From a virus: 34,522 nucleotides of DNA. Shown here one piece after another: positions 5,918 through 14,950 of the stretch (positions are counted from its first letter, which is position 1; each line of letters starts with the position of its first letter). The notes beneath the pieces were generated by a model. The model did no database searches and was not told the DNA's origin. It saw only the letters and a program-made list of their open reading frames with translations. The position numbers were made by a program, and so were the translations under genes. The DNA is taken from positions 1-34,522 of the IMG/VR virus record IMGVR_UViG_3300025598_000013, one strand, 5' to 3'.

Positions 5918-8413
5918 ATGGCTGGCCCAAATAAGACCGTTGACCAAAACATCTTGCCCGTACAAGCTCTGTTTAATTTGGATAATTCGTTCAATACGTT
6001 TATCGGTCAGGGTCAGCCCTTTTACGCAACCGTCAACCCCATCCAATCGGGTCTGACAATCACAAATTCAACCATTGATAGCTCAGTTATCGGTGGTTCT
6101 GTCCCTGCTGCGGCTACTTTTACCTCGATGGCTACGACCTCGGGAACGGTGGCTAATACTGCGGCAAACCCAACAGATTTAACGAACAAAGCCTATGTGG
6201 ACATGGTTGTCCAAGGCTACGCAATCAAAGCTGAAGCCCAATGCGCTACAACGGGCAATATCACGCTTTCTGGCCTTCAAACAATTGATGGGTATACGAC
6301 TCTAGCTGGCGACCGAGTTCTAGTTAAAAACCAATCTAATCAGGCTAATAACGGCATTTACGCAGCTTCTAGTGGCGCATGGTCACGCACTAGCGATGCC
6401 AATACTTACGCCTCGCTGATTTCGGCGTTTATCTTTATTCAGAACGGCTCAACTCAGCAAAACAGCGGATGGGTCTGCACGATTCCCGCTTCTGGAACGC
6501 TTGGCACGACTCCAATTACTTGGTCGCAGCTTGCCAGCGCAGCATCTTATTTTGCTGGCACAGGGTTAACCCTTAGTTCTTACACGTTTAGCATTACAAA
6601 CACAGGCGTGTCGGCTGGCTCTTACGGCTCTGCATCTAGTGTTGGCACTTTTACCGTAAACGCACAGGGTCAGCTAACATCGGCTGGTTCTACCTCGATT
6701 AGTATTGCACCGAGCCAAATCAATGCAGCGATACCCAATAGTTCCTTGGCGAACTCTAGCGTTACGTTCAATGGTGTTAGCGTTTCTCTGGGTGGCAGCG
6801 GATCGATTACTGCCCAAACTCCCAACGCCCTTACTATTGGTACTGGACTATCTGGCGGCTCATTTAACGGGTCAGCCGCAGTAACAATTGCCAATACTGG
6901 CGTTCTTAGTTTCTCGGCTGGCACGACAGGACTTACGCCTAATACCGCTACAACTGGCGCTGTAACGCTTGGCGGCACACTTAATGTGGCTAATGGCGGC
7001 ACAGGCGCTACTACGCTGACAGGCTATGTTTATGGCAATGGCACAGGGGCTTTTACGGCCTCCACAACCATTCCTAACACGTCAATAACTGGCTTGGGTA
7101 CTATGTCTACCCAAAATGCCAGCTCTGTGGCTATTACAGGCGGCACTTTGAGCGGTGTGACCAGCACAGGCGAAACGCTAAATAACCCATCGATCAGCAA
7201 TTACGCCACGTTTACGGCTGTTTCAGCGCCAACTTACACCGCAGGTCGGTTGTGGTATGACACCAATCAAAATGCGCTGGCTTACTATAACGATGTAACA
7301 AACAACACGCTGCACATTGGTGAGGAAATCCAGTTAAAGGTTTATAACAATACTGGCAGCACTATCAATATTGGACAGCCTGTTTATGTAACGTCAACCA
7401 GCAGCGGGTATACATACCCCAATGTTGCCCTTGCTATTGCTAACAGCCTGACAACTGGCAACGTGATTGGCTTGGCCAACCAAAATATCCCAACTGGAAC
7501 GGCTGGCTATGTAACGACCATTGGTCTTGTTCAGGGCCTTAATACTGGTAGCTACACCGTTGGCGATACTTTATATTTGTCGCCTTATTCTGCTGGCTAT
7601 TTCCAAAACACAATCCCGCCGACAGGTTACGCAATCAAGTTGGGAACTGTTGCTTATGTAAATTCGTCAACTGGCGCAATTTACGTTAATAAAAGCATCT
7701 TGTCAGTTCAAGCCGGAAACATTGTTGGGCAAGTTGGTCTATCAAACGGCGGCACAAACGCTAACTTAACCGCTGTTGCTGGTGGCATCGTCTATTCTGG
7801 CGCTTCTGCTTTGGCTATTTCGGCGGCAGGAACGACAGGCCAAGTGCTGACCTCTAACGGCTCTGGCGCACCAACTTGGTCAACGCCTACCGCTTACGCT
7901 ACGGTCACAGACGACACAACCACAAACGCAACACGCTACCCATTGTTTGCGGCTGCTACTAGCGGCAATCTGACAACCGAATACACCAGTTCTACTAAGT
8001 ATCAGTTCAATCCATCTACTGGAACGCTTACGGCAACGGTTTTTAGCGGCTCTGGGGCATCTTTAACCAGCATCCCTAACTCAGCCCTTAATAACTCCTC
8101 AATCACCGTAGGAACGACTGCTATCGCCCTTGGTGCGAGTTCCACAACATTGGCAGGGCTGACCAGCGTTACATCAACTTCTTTTGTGGGTGCTTTGACG
8201 GGTAATGCGAGTTCGGCAACGACAGCGACCACGGCAACTAATGCCACGAATACAGCGATTACAGACAATACAACGTCAAATGCGACTTGGTATCCGACAA
8301 TTGTTTCTAGCACCAGCGGTAATTTGCCTCAAACAACCAGTTCGACCAAATTACAGTTCAACCCCTCGACAGGCGCTTTGACTGTCAACAATATCATTTA
8401 CATTGCACCTTAA
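5918..8413 (+). CDS. Tail fibre / large repetitive structural protein
   Basis: 831 residues of low-charge Gly/Ser/Thr/Asn-rich beta-repeat sequence typical of phage fibres. Near residue 130 is the widespread fibre motif GDRVLVKNQSNQANNGIY, seen in many tail-fibre N-terminal regions. The middle (about 300-420) has repeated NGGTGATTLTGY and NGTGAFTASTTIPNTSITG units. The region around 490-600 (VYVTSTSSGYTYPNVALA) resembles a carbohydrate-facing or spike-like segment. The C-terminus shares the pattern of an SSVT, TxALGAxSTTL repeat with the next gene. It most likely makes trimeric fibres that contact the host surface. A clear AAGGAAG precedes the ATG. Confidence 0.82.
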   Translation: MAGPNKTVDQNILPVQALFNLDNSFNTFIGQGQPFYATVNPIQSGLTITNSTIDSSVIGGSVPAAATFTSMATTSGTVANTAANPTDLTNKAYVDMVVQGYAIKAEAQCATTGNITLSGLQTIDGYTTLAGDRVLVKNQSNQANNGIYAASSGAWSRTSDANTYASLISAFIFIQNGSTQQNSGWVCTIPASGTLGTTPITWSQLASAASYFAGTGLTLSSYTFSITNTGVSAGSYGSASSVGTFTVNAQGQLTSAGSTSISIAPSQINAAIPNSSLANSSVTFNGVSVSLGGSGSITAQTPNALTIGTGLSGGSFNGSAAVTIANTGVLSFSAGTTGLTPNTATTGAVTLGGTLNVANGGTGATTLTGYVYGNGTGAFTASTTIPNTSITGLGTMSTQNASSVAITGGTLSGVTSTGETLNNPSISNYATFTAVSAPTYTAGRLWYDTNQNALAYYNDVTNNTLHIGEEIQLKVYNNTGSTINIGQPVYVTSTSSGYTYPNVALAIANSLTTGNVIGLANQNIPTGTAGYVTTIGLVQGLNTGSYTVGDTLYLSPYSAGYFQNTIPPTGYAIKLGTVAYVNSSTGAIYVNKSILSVQAGNIVGQVGLSNGGTNANLTAVAGGIVYSGASALAISAAGTTGQVLTSNGSGAPTWSTPTAYATVTDDTTTNATRYPLFAAATSGNLTTEYTSSTKYQFNPSTGTLTATVFSGSGASLTSIPNSALNNSSITVGTTAIALGASSTTLAGLTSVTSTSFVGALTGNASSATTATTATNATNTAITDNTTSNATWYPTIVSSTSGNLPQTTSSTKLQFNPSTGALTVNNIIYIAP

Positions 8414-8422
8414 AGGACAATC

Positions 8423-9565
8423 ATGGGTCAATTAGTATTCCAAGCAAACAGCGGCGGTCAGACTAACCTTGTTGGGCAAAACACCGCATCCACGTTCAAT
8501 CTGAACATCCCTCTTGCTAATGGCACTTTGGTGTCAACTGGCGATACTGGGACTGTCACCAACACCATGTTGGCTGGCTCTATTACCAACGCAAAATTGG
8601 TAAATAGCAGCGTGACGATTGGCTCAACAAGTGTTGCATTAGGTGCTACGTCTACTACTTTGGATGGCGTGAATATCGGTGCTACAACGCCTGGAACTGG
8701 CGCTTTTACCACTTTCTCGGCAAGTTCTACAACTACGTTGTCAGGCGGCACAGCCAACGGTGTAGCCTATTTGAACGGCTCTAAGGTGCTGACTACGGGG
8801 TCTGCGCTGACGTTTGATGGAAGCACTTTGACGCAAACTGCCAACAGTTCTGCGTTGCTTTTGGCTGGCGGTTCTTCTGCGGCGCAAGGTGGCTATTTAG
8901 GCATATCCCGTGGCGGCACAAATAAGATTTACATTGGAACCGCAAGCAATGTGATTGGCGGCGGCAGCAATACAAGCGATGATTTGGCTTTGTTTGCCAC
9001 GGCAGATACAAGGTTTTACTCTACAAGCTCCGAACAAATGCGCCTGACCAGCACAGGTCTGGGTATTGGGACAAGTAGTCCTTCTTATAAGTTGGATGTT
9101 ACTTCATCTAATGGATATTTGGCAAGATTTAAAGCTACAGGCAACTATAGTGGTGTTCTTGCTGATACTGGAACAACTACAGGTGGTGGTTATTTTGGAG
9201 CGGCACAAAACGGAACACGATACGCAAGTTTTGGAACTAGTGGTGCTTTTCTTGGAGATAGTTCAATTGATGCTTCTATTTCATCAGAATCTTCAGGTGG
9301 AAATATTAGGTTTTATACTAACGGGTCAAGCATAGAAAAGATGCGCCTAGACTCCTCCGGCAACCTAGGTATTGGGACAACTGCTAACGCTTCTGCCATT
9401 CTTGATGCTCAAAGTACCACTAAAGGCGTTCGCTTCCCTAACATGACAACAACTCAAAAGAACGCAATTAGTAGCCCTGCTGCTGGTCTCGTTGTGTTTG
9501 ATACTACTTTGTCAAAACTTTGTGTTTATAGCGGGTCTGCATGGCAGACAATTACTTCAATTTAA
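8423..9565 (+). CDS. Tail fibre protein, distal part
   Basis: 380 residues. The N-terminus repeats the SSVTIGSTSVALGATSTTL unit found near the end of the preceding fibre gene, suggesting segmental duplication or two fibre parts that join. The middle has two copies of the LGIGTSSPSYKLDV / LGIGTTANASAILDAQ pattern (about 213 and 315), common in fibres. The C-terminus (GVRFPNMTTTQKNAI, then GLVVFDTTLSKLCVYSGSAW) is a widespread phage-fibre ending. Probably the receptor-proximal fibre subunit. AAAGGA lies 6 bases before the ATG. Codon use is similar to neighbours, though the segment near 9080-9340 is more A/T-rich, which could mark recent exchange. Confidence 0.82.
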   Translation: MGQLVFQANSGGQTNLVGQNTASTFNLNIPLANGTLVSTGDTGTVTNTMLAGSITNAKLVNSSVTIGSTSVALGATSTTLDGVNIGATTPGTGAFTTFSASSTTTLSGGTANGVAYLNGSKVLTTGSALTFDGSTLTQTANSSALLLAGGSSAAQGGYLGISRGGTNKIYIGTASNVIGGGSNTSDDLALFATADTRFYSTSSEQMRLTSTGLGIGTSSPSYKLDVTSSNGYLARFKATGNYSGVLADTGTTTGGGYFGAAQNGTRYASFGTSGAFLGDSSIDASISSESSGGNIRFYTNGSSIEKMRLDSSGNLGIGTTANASAILDAQSTTKGVRFPNMTTTQKNAISSPAAGLVVFDTTLSKLCVYSGSAWQTITSI

Positions 9566-9579
9566 CTGAAAGGCTAATC

Positions 9580-9882
9580 ATGTCAGCTACTATTACTTGG
9601 AAAATCCCCGTCACTGACTACCTCACATCTGATGGGTTTATCACCACCGCACATTGGACTGCTACGGCAACCGATGGTGAATATTCGGCATCTGCTTACT
9701 CAACTTGCAGCTTTGCTCCTGCTACGCCTTCAATCCCTTACAACAGCGTGACTGAACAAGAAGTGCTGAACTGGTGTTGGGCTAACGGTGTTGACAAAGA
9801 CGCAACAGAAGCATCGCTGGCTCAACAAATTGAGCTGCAAAAGCATCCAGTGCAAGCTGCTGGTGTGCCTTGGGCGGCCTAA
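9580..9882 (+). CDS. Small fibre-linked protein (DUF7936-like), copy 1
   Basis: About 100 residues beginning MSATITWKIPVTDYLTSDG. From memory it resembles the DUF7936 family that follows fibre genes in many phages of Gram-negatives; function unknown, chaperone or minor fibre component possible. The pattern is W-x-I, DGFITTAHW, then a helix VTEQEVLNWCW and a final VQAAGVPW. I take the start at 9580 because GAAAGG lies about 8 bases upstream and the previous gene ends at 9565; the in-frame ATG at 9541 lies inside that gene. It overlaps the next gene by one base. Confidence 0.75.
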   Translation: MSATITWKIPVTDYLTSDGFITTAHWTATATDGEYSASAYSTCSFAPATPSIPYNSVTEQEVLNWCWANGVDKDATEASLAQQIELQKHPVQAAGVPWAA

Positions 9883-10196
9883 TGCAATACGTTTGGAAAA
9901 TTGAAGAACTGTCAGCGGAAGATGGCTTGATTACCCATGCCAAGTATCGCTGCACAGTATTTGAAGATAACCAATCGGTAGAGACTGAGGGCAACTGGTG
10001 GTTTAATGAGCCTAAGTTGCGTGTGCCATTCGATCAAGTGACTGAGGAAATGGTCGCACAATGGATTGAAAACGAGGCTACCAAAGACGGGGTAAATGTT
10101 ATAAAATCTCGGCTAGAGGAACAATTGGCGCTTCTTGAGAAGTCGAAATCTGTTGTGCCTCCGTGGAAACCTCAAGTGTTTACGCCGGAGCTATAA
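9882..10196 (+). CDS. Small fibre-linked protein (DUF7936-like), copy 2
   Basis: 104 residues, a diverged paralogue of the preceding gene. Both share the order W-K-I near the start, EDGLITHA/SDGFITTA, a VTE-x-x-V-x-W helix and a final V-x-PW. The start shares its A with the upstream TAA (TAATG), which favours 9882 over the in-frame ATG at 9870. This copy has longer acidic helical content (KSRLEEQLALLEKSK) at its end. Same uncertain role as copy 1. Confidence 0.75.
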   Translation: MQYVWKIEELSAEDGLITHAKYRCTVFEDNQSVETEGNWWFNEPKLRVPFDQVTEEMVAQWIENEATKDGVNVIKSRLEEQLALLEKSKSVVPPWKPQVFTPEL

Positions 10197-10199
10197 CAA

Positions 10200-11627
10200 A
10201 TGGTAATGCCGATTGACATCATTTCTAGGGCGCTAAAAGACATTGGCGCTTTGGAAGCTGGCGAAACTCCTACGCCAGAAGCCGCTCAAGATGCGTTTGA
10301 TATGCTGAACGACATGATTGACCAATGGTCAAATGAGTCGATGATGGTGTATTACAAAAACGAAATCATTTTCCCAATCGTTCCAGGCCAGACGCAATAC
10401 ACAATCGGCCCAACTGGTGAAATTGGCGCAGGGTTTACAGGCTATATCAGCGGTAACATCCTTACAGTCGCTAACACCAACGTCAACAACTTTGCTGGCA
10501 CAGGCTCAATCAATAGCTCAACGCTAACCATTACATCGGTTTCTAGCGGTGCTTTGCAGGTTGGTAGCATCATTACTGGCGCATCTATTCCTAGCGGCAC
10601 GTCTATTCTGTCGTTCGGCACAGGTAACGGCGGTGTAGGAACTTACACAATCAGCCAATCGTTGTTTATTAACAATGAGTCAATCACAGCTAACGCACCG
10701 ATCATTACATCGGGCGCTATCAGCAATGGGCAGTATCTGACCACGACTTACGGCGTAAACATGGGATTGACCCAAGGAACGCAGATTGTGGCGTTTAACA
10801 CGGGCGCTGGTGGCAACATTAACGAAGCAGGGACATACACCCTTAACAACTATGTTTCTACACCTAGCCCAGCGTTTACTGGCTCTATTAGCGGCACTAC
10901 CCTTACTGTTAGTTCTATTTCTGCTGGTTACTTGGGTGTTGGCTGCGTGGTTAGCGGCAGCGGTGTTACGGGCGGTACTACAATTACTGCGGTATTGACA
11001 GGCTCTGGTGGTGTCGGAACTTACACGGTTTCGGTGTCTCAATCAGTCGGCAGCACCTCAATGGGTGGAACGGTCACGCCATTCCCTATAACAGCTTACT
11101 ATCAGCGTCCATTGACAATTTCTAGCTGTTTTGTGCGTATCAACACAAATAGCAACGGTATTCCAGTTCAAAACGGCGGCTTGGACTATCCAGTAGCTGT
11201 GCTGTCGCTGGAAGAATACGAAATGATTGGTCTGAAAACGCTGAACGGCCCTTGGCCCAAGGCGCTTTACTATCAGCCAACAGAGTTGCTCGGTAACATT
11301 TATGTGTGGCCCAACCCTTCTCAGGGTGAAATGCATATGTTTACCGATAACATTTTCAGCCGCTACTCAAGCGTAAACGACACTATTCAGCTTCCACAAG
11401 GCTACACAAATGCTTTGCGCTGGAACTTGGCTTATTTCTTGATGCCGATGTATGGAAAGGCGTCTCCTACGCAGATTGCCATGATTACCAAAAACGCCAA
11501 CGATGCCAAGGCTACTGTTAAGCGCACCAATATGAAGCCGCCTCAAGTGGCTCGGTATGCGGATGCGCTGTTGGTGGGTCGGCAAAAAGATGCTGGTTGG
11601 ATACTTAGCGGGGGTTTCTTCCGTTGA
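10200..11627 (+). CDS. Head-tail adaptor / tail accessory factor, P22 gp4-like, with inserted beta repeats
   Basis: The N-terminus (residues 1-77: [18 protein letters not shown], then [13 protein letters not shown], then PGQTQYTIG) and the C-terminal part (about 295-475: [25 protein letters not shown], then [18 protein letters not shown]) match the P22 gp4-type adaptor that closes the portal ring and starts the tail. P22 gp4 has 166 residues; this has 475 because roughly residues 78-290 are an insertion of [14 protein letters not shown]-type repeats, each ending GGVGTYTVS. The same repeat type is inserted in the gp10-like protein downstream. GGAG lies 9 bases before the ATG. Adaptor identity is an inference from the two flanking conserved parts and gene order. 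Confidence 0.82.
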   Translation: MVMPIDIISRALKDIGALEAGETPTPEAAQDAFDMLNDMIDQWSNESMMVYYKNEIIFPIVPGQTQYTIGPTGEIGAGFTGYISGNILTVANTNVNNFAGTGSINSSTLTITSVSSGALQVGSIITGASIPSGTSILSFGTGNGGVGTYTISQSLFINNESITANAPIITSGAISNGQYLTTTYGVNMGLTQGTQIVAFNTGAGGNINEAGTYTLNNYVSTPSPAFTGSISGTTLTVSSISAGYLGVGCVVSGSGVTGGTTITAVLTGSGGVGTYTVSVSQSVGSTSMGGTVTPFPITAYYQRPLTISSCFVRINTNSNGIPVQNGGLDYPVAVLSLEEYEMIGLKTLNGPWPKALYYQPTELLGNIYVWPNPSQGEMHMFTDNIFSRYSSVNDTIQLPQGYTNALRWNLAYFLMPMYGKASPTQIAMITKNANDAKATVKRTNMKPPQVARYADALLVGRQKDAGWILSGGFFR

Positions 11628-11637
11628 TTTATTAGGA

Positions 11638-11666
11638 TTGACAGGTTTCTTAGAATTGGCTATGAT
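11638..11666 (+). promoter_or_regulatory. Consensus sigma70 promoter for the HNH gene
   Basis: TTGACA (11638-11643), exactly 17 bases, then TATGAT (11661-11666): a full -35 match and 5 of 6 at -10 with ideal spacing. Transcription would start near 11673, about 18 bases before the HNH ATG at 11691, leaving room for the AAGGAG Shine-Dalgarno at 11679-11684. It is the strongest promoter-like sequence I see in the rightward strand. It suggests that the inserted endonuclease carries its own expression signal. Confidence 0.85.
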
Positions 11667-11690
11667 GAATTTTTTAACAAGGAGTTCATC

Positions 11691-12281
11691 ATGGACATTG
11701 AACAGAAGCGTAAGAGGAATCGTGAATATCAACGGGCTTACTACGAAAGACAAAAAAATGGAGAAGGCCCACGACCTCCAGGGCGACCAGCGAATACGCC
11801 GGAAGTTTTGTGGTCAAAGGTGGATGTAAAAGGTGAAGATGAATGTTGGCCTTGGAAAGGAACTTTGAAAGATGATGGATATGGGCGAGTTCAAATCAAT
11901 GATTGGAACTACTATGCCCATAGAGTCATTTTTAATCTTGCTAATCCAAGCGTGATTGAACTCAAAGCACCAAAATCTTATGATGAAACGGGTTTTTTAC
12001 TTCATAGCTGCGACAATCCATCATGCTGCAACCCAAAGCATATGCGTGTTGGAACCCATGCTGAAAACATGGCTGACAAAGTTGCGAGAAATAGGCAAAA
12101 AACTTATCCGACTGACACAGGGCCACGTTGCAAATTAACAATGGAACAAGCAAGAGAAGCAAGAAAATTAAAACAATCTGGAAAGTCAACCCGTGAGTTG
12201 GCTGTCCAGTTTGGAATTAGCTTGCCTTCTATGAAAACATTGCTGCGTGGCGATTCCTATAAGGAGTCATCAAATGGCTGA
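11691..12281 (+). CDS. HNH homing endonuclease, free-standing
   Basis: 196 residues. The N-terminus is very basic. The core has GDECWPWKGTL-type opening (near 49-59), a His at 77 (YYAHRVIF) and a zinc/HNH cluster HSCDNPSCCNPKHMRVGTH (105-123), the pattern of HNH_3-type nucleases with a Cys/His zinc site. The C-terminus (about 148-187) is a helix-turn-helix (KSTRELAVQFGISLPSMKTLL) for DNA binding. It sits alone between adaptor and gp10-like genes, where virion genes are otherwise contiguous, and has its own consensus promoter and AAGGAG. These are signs of a mobile endonuclease gene. Its last 8 bases overlap the start of the next gene. Confidence 0.88.
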   Translation: MDIEQKRKRNREYQRAYYERQKNGEGPRPPGRPANTPEVLWSKVDVKGEDECWPWKGTLKDDGYGRVQINDWNYYAHRVIFNLANPSVIELKAPKSYDETGFLLHSCDNPSCCNPKHMRVGTHAENMADKVARNRQKTYPTDTGPRCKLTMEQAREARKLKQSGKSTRELAVQFGISLPSMKTLLRGDSYKESSNG

Positions 12282-14262
12282 TTTCGGTTTCGTGGGCCCG
12301 AGTTACGATTCTCCAAGCATCTATCAAGAGAGCCAAGAGTGCATTAACTGGCGTCCTGAAATTGACCCTTTAAAGCAAGCTGGCAATCGTGGGGTGATTG
12401 CGCTTTATCCAACGCCTGGGCTTACCACTCAGGCTATTTTGAATTCCGCTGAAGTTCGTGGGATGCACACGGTTTCTGGCGGCAATCAGCTTATTGTTGT
12501 CTGCGGCGCTTACGTTTATGCGCTGACGTCCAACTTAGTGCCTAATGTTATTGGCATCTTGAACACGGCTGCTGGTCAGGTTCAAATCACAGATAATGGC
12601 GTTAACGTTTACATAGTTGATGGCGCTAAACGCTATGTTTGGTATATTTCCAGCCCTGCGAACGCTGTATTTACTGGCTCGGTTAGCGGGACAACTTTAA
12701 CAGTTACAAACGTTAGCTCTGGCACGATTGGCATCAATCAGTCTTTGAACGGCCTTGCTGTGCTTGCCAACACGGTTATAACGGCTTTGGGGACGGGAAC
12801 AGGCGGTGTTGGTACATACACCATTAACCAGACTCAAACTGTGCCTTCTAGCAATTTGGGTTCTTCTACTGTTGGCGCTGTCGTTACGGGGTCTATTACC
12901 AGCAATACGCTGACAGTATCGGCTGTTACCAATGGAACTTTGCACTTAGGGCAAACAATTATTGGTGCTGGTATTACTTCTAACGTGGTGATTACTGCGC
13001 TTGGAACTGGTAGCGGTGGAACTGGAACGTACACGGTTAGCGGCACGTCTACTGTTGGCTCTGAAACGCTTTACGCAATCCAATTTACAACTTTGCCCTC
13101 TACTGATGGTGCGTTTTCCGGCGGTTCGTCTGTGGACATTGTGGATAACTACTTTGTTTACAACAACCCAGGAACTCAGCAATGGGGTTCTTCTAACCTG
13201 TTGTCGCCGATTTCTAGCTCAACATCGTATGCTTTTGCTGATGCTGCGCCGGATAACTTAGTTGCTTTGATTGCTGACCATCGAGAAGTTTACTTGATGG
13301 GTGAAATTTCCTCAGAAGTGTGGACAGACGTTGGCGCTGTTCCTTTCCCTTTCCAGCGCATCCCTGGCACTTCTACGCAACACGGTATTGCAGCGCCTCA
13401 GTCTTTATACCGCTTGGGTAATTCGTTTGCTTATGTGTCACGCAACAGCCGTGGGCAAGCTCAGATCATGCAGATGAATGGGTATATCCCAACTCGCATA
13501 TCTACGCACGCTGTTGAGAATACGCTGGTCAATGAATACATTTCTGACGCTGTTGCTTACACTTATCAGATTGAAGGCCACGAAGTTTATGTGGTCACGT
13601 TTCCGAGCGTGGGGGCTAATGGGCTAACTTGGTGCTATGACGCCACGACCCAAATGTGGCATAAATGGTTGTATTGGGACGGTAGCGAATACACACGGCA
13701 TCGGTCTAATTGCGCTGCGCTGTTCCAAGGATTGGTGCTTGTTGGCGACTATGCTAACGGCAAGATTTATGAGTTAGACCCTCAGAATTACACAGATGAT
13801 GGTCAAACTATCCGCAGATTGCGTAGAACGCCGCATCTTACGACTGACTTGCAACGTCAATACTTTGATGAAATGCAGATTCAGTTCCAGCCAGGAACAG
13901 GAACAACAGGGCTGTTTACTCAGATTGGTAACACTTTCTTTACTAGCCCTTTGACGATTTCGCCTAATCAGACGTTGTCTATTCCTTACGGTCTGACTTA
14001 TGTGATTAACGATGGAAATATCGCCAACAATACGAACACGACCACTAACCCGCAAGCAATGCTGCGTTGGTCTAATGACGGTGGCTCTACATGGTCACGG
14101 GAGTATTGGGTATCTATTGGACAGCTTGGTCGGTACAAGAATCGTGCGATCTGGCGGCGTTTGGGATGGTCACGGGACAGGGTATTTGAAGTGGTCTTTA
14201 GCGACCCTGTAAACAGCGTGATTGTCTCGGCTAACTTGAAGTCTAGCGTGGGAGAAAACTAA
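12274..14262 (+). CDS. Packaged-DNA stabilisation protein, P22 gp10-like, with inserted beta repeats
   Basis: 662 residues against 472 in P22 gp10. The N-terminus (SQECINWRPEIDP, ALYPTPGL), the repeated blade-like segments and motifs such as HGIAAPQSLYRLGNSFAYVS and MWHKWLYWDG fit the gp10-type tail hub (a beta-propeller-like plug under gp4). Residues about 131-267 are an insertion of two repeats (FTGSVSGTTLTVTN with GGVGTYTIN, then VTGSITSNTLTVSA with GGTGTYTVS), related to those in the gp4-like protein; without them the size approaches P22 gp10. Start at ATG 12274, 7 bases after AAGGAG (12261-12266), overlapping the HNH stop; an upstream in-frame GTG at 12247 is less likely. Confidence 0.82.
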   Translation: MADFGFVGPSYDSPSIYQESQECINWRPEIDPLKQAGNRGVIALYPTPGLTTQAILNSAEVRGMHTVSGGNQLIVVCGAYVYALTSNLVPNVIGILNTAAGQVQITDNGVNVYIVDGAKRYVWYISSPANAVFTGSVSGTTLTVTNVSSGTIGINQSLNGLAVLANTVITALGTGTGGVGTYTINQTQTVPSSNLGSSTVGAVVTGSITSNTLTVSAVTNGTLHLGQTIIGAGITSNVVITALGTGSGGTGTYTVSGTSTVGSETLYAIQFTTLPSTDGAFSGGSSVDIVDNYFVYNNPGTQQWGSSNLLSPISSSTSYAFADAAPDNLVALIADHREVYLMGEISSEVWTDVGAVPFPFQRIPGTSTQHGIAAPQSLYRLGNSFAYVSRNSRGQAQIMQMNGYIPTRISTHAVENTLVNEYISDAVAYTYQIEGHEVYVVTFPSVGANGLTWCYDATTQMWHKWLYWDGSEYTRHRSNCAALFQGLVLVGDYANGKIYELDPQNYTDDGQTIRRLRRTPHLTTDLQRQYFDEMQIQFQPGTGTTGLFTQIGNTFFTSPLTISPNQTLSIPYGLTYVINDGNIANNTNTTTNPQAMLRWSNDGGSTWSREYWVSIGQLGRYKNRAIWRRLGWSRDRVFEVVFSDPVNSVIVSANLKSSVGEN

Positions 14263-14498
14263 TGGCTAACGGCGTATCGACTACACAGCAGCTAAATCCA
14301 TATCCGCAATCGGTTTTTTTGGATGGAAACACGCAAAGACCAACAAGAAGTTGGCAACAATTCTTCCTTAATTTGTTAAACTTCAGTAGTGCAACCACAG
14401 CGACTGCTGGTTCTGCAACTTTGCCTAGCAATCCTGTGGGATTTATCAACGTGACGGTGAACGGTCAGCCCTTCAAAGTACCATATTACAGCCCATGA
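14262..14498 (+). CDS. Small hypothetical virion protein
   Basis: 78 residues; not recognised. A polar N-terminus (ANGVSTTQQLNPYPQSVFLD) is followed by a helix (SWQQFFLNLLNF), then a Thr/Ala linker and two strands. The ATG shares its A with the stop of the gp10-like gene, and its own stop overlaps the next ATG (ATGA). Tight coupling to the tail-hub gene suggests a small connector or needle-associated component, but this is only positional. Confidence 0.75.
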   Translation: MANGVSTTQQLNPYPQSVFLDGNTQRPTRSWQQFFLNLLNFSSATTATAGSATLPSNPVGFINVTVNGQPFKVPYYSP

Positions 14499-14947
14499 TA
14501 ACTTTTCAAAAAGAGCCATTGTTTCCATTTGTTGATGAAGCATTGGCCCTTTTTAAAGAGCATTATGAAGAAATTGCAGAACGAACTGATGTTATAGAGC
14601 TTGACCCCGACTTAGACCGTTATCAGACGCTTGAAAACGCCAAGATTTTGGAAGTTCACACAGCGAGAGATGATGGCAAATTGGTTGGTTATAGTGTTTG
14701 GATGGTGGTAAACCACTTGCACTATAAAAAAAGCGTCACGGCTAGCTCAGACATTCTCTATATTCACCCTGATTACAGAAAAGGGTTGCTTGGATATAGG
14801 TTTCTAAAGTGGACGACTGAAGAAATTAAAAAGCGGTTACCACAGAGAATCTTATTCCACATGAAGCCTTTTCTTGATTATGGGCATTTGGTTGAGAGAT
14901 TGGGTGGTCATTATTTTGAAAAGACTTATTCAATAGTTTTGGGGTAA
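14495..14947 (+). CDS. GNAT-family N-acetyltransferase
   Basis: 150 residues with a GNAT layout: N-terminal helix (ALALFKEHYEEIAE), strands with GKLVGYSVWMVVNHLH, the core strand ASSDILYIHPDYRKGLLGYRFLKW (about 85-108), which holds the acetyl-CoA pyrophosphate loop region (R/K-G-x-x-G-Y/x), and a C-terminal strand. GNAT proteins move acetyl from acetyl-CoA to an amine; the target is not evident. It lies in the middle of virion genes, between gp10-like and ejection genes, overlapping the preceding gene by ATGA. Similar phage GNATs occur beside tail genes; a role in virion protein or host modification is possible but unproven. Confidence 0.82.
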   Translation: MITFQKEPLFPFVDEALALFKEHYEEIAERTDVIELDPDLDRYQTLENAKILEVHTARDDGKLVGYSVWMVVNHLHYKKSVTASSDILYIHPDYRKGLLGYRFLKWTTEEIKKRLPQRILFHMKPFLDYGHLVERLGGHYFEKTYSIVLG

Positions 14948-14950
14948 CTT

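Noticed and set aside
6670-7002. Minus-strand frames opposite the fibre genes (also 8002-8313, 8458-8757)
   Set aside because: Low-complexity Thr/Gly codons leave reverse frames open by chance; no ribosome sites.
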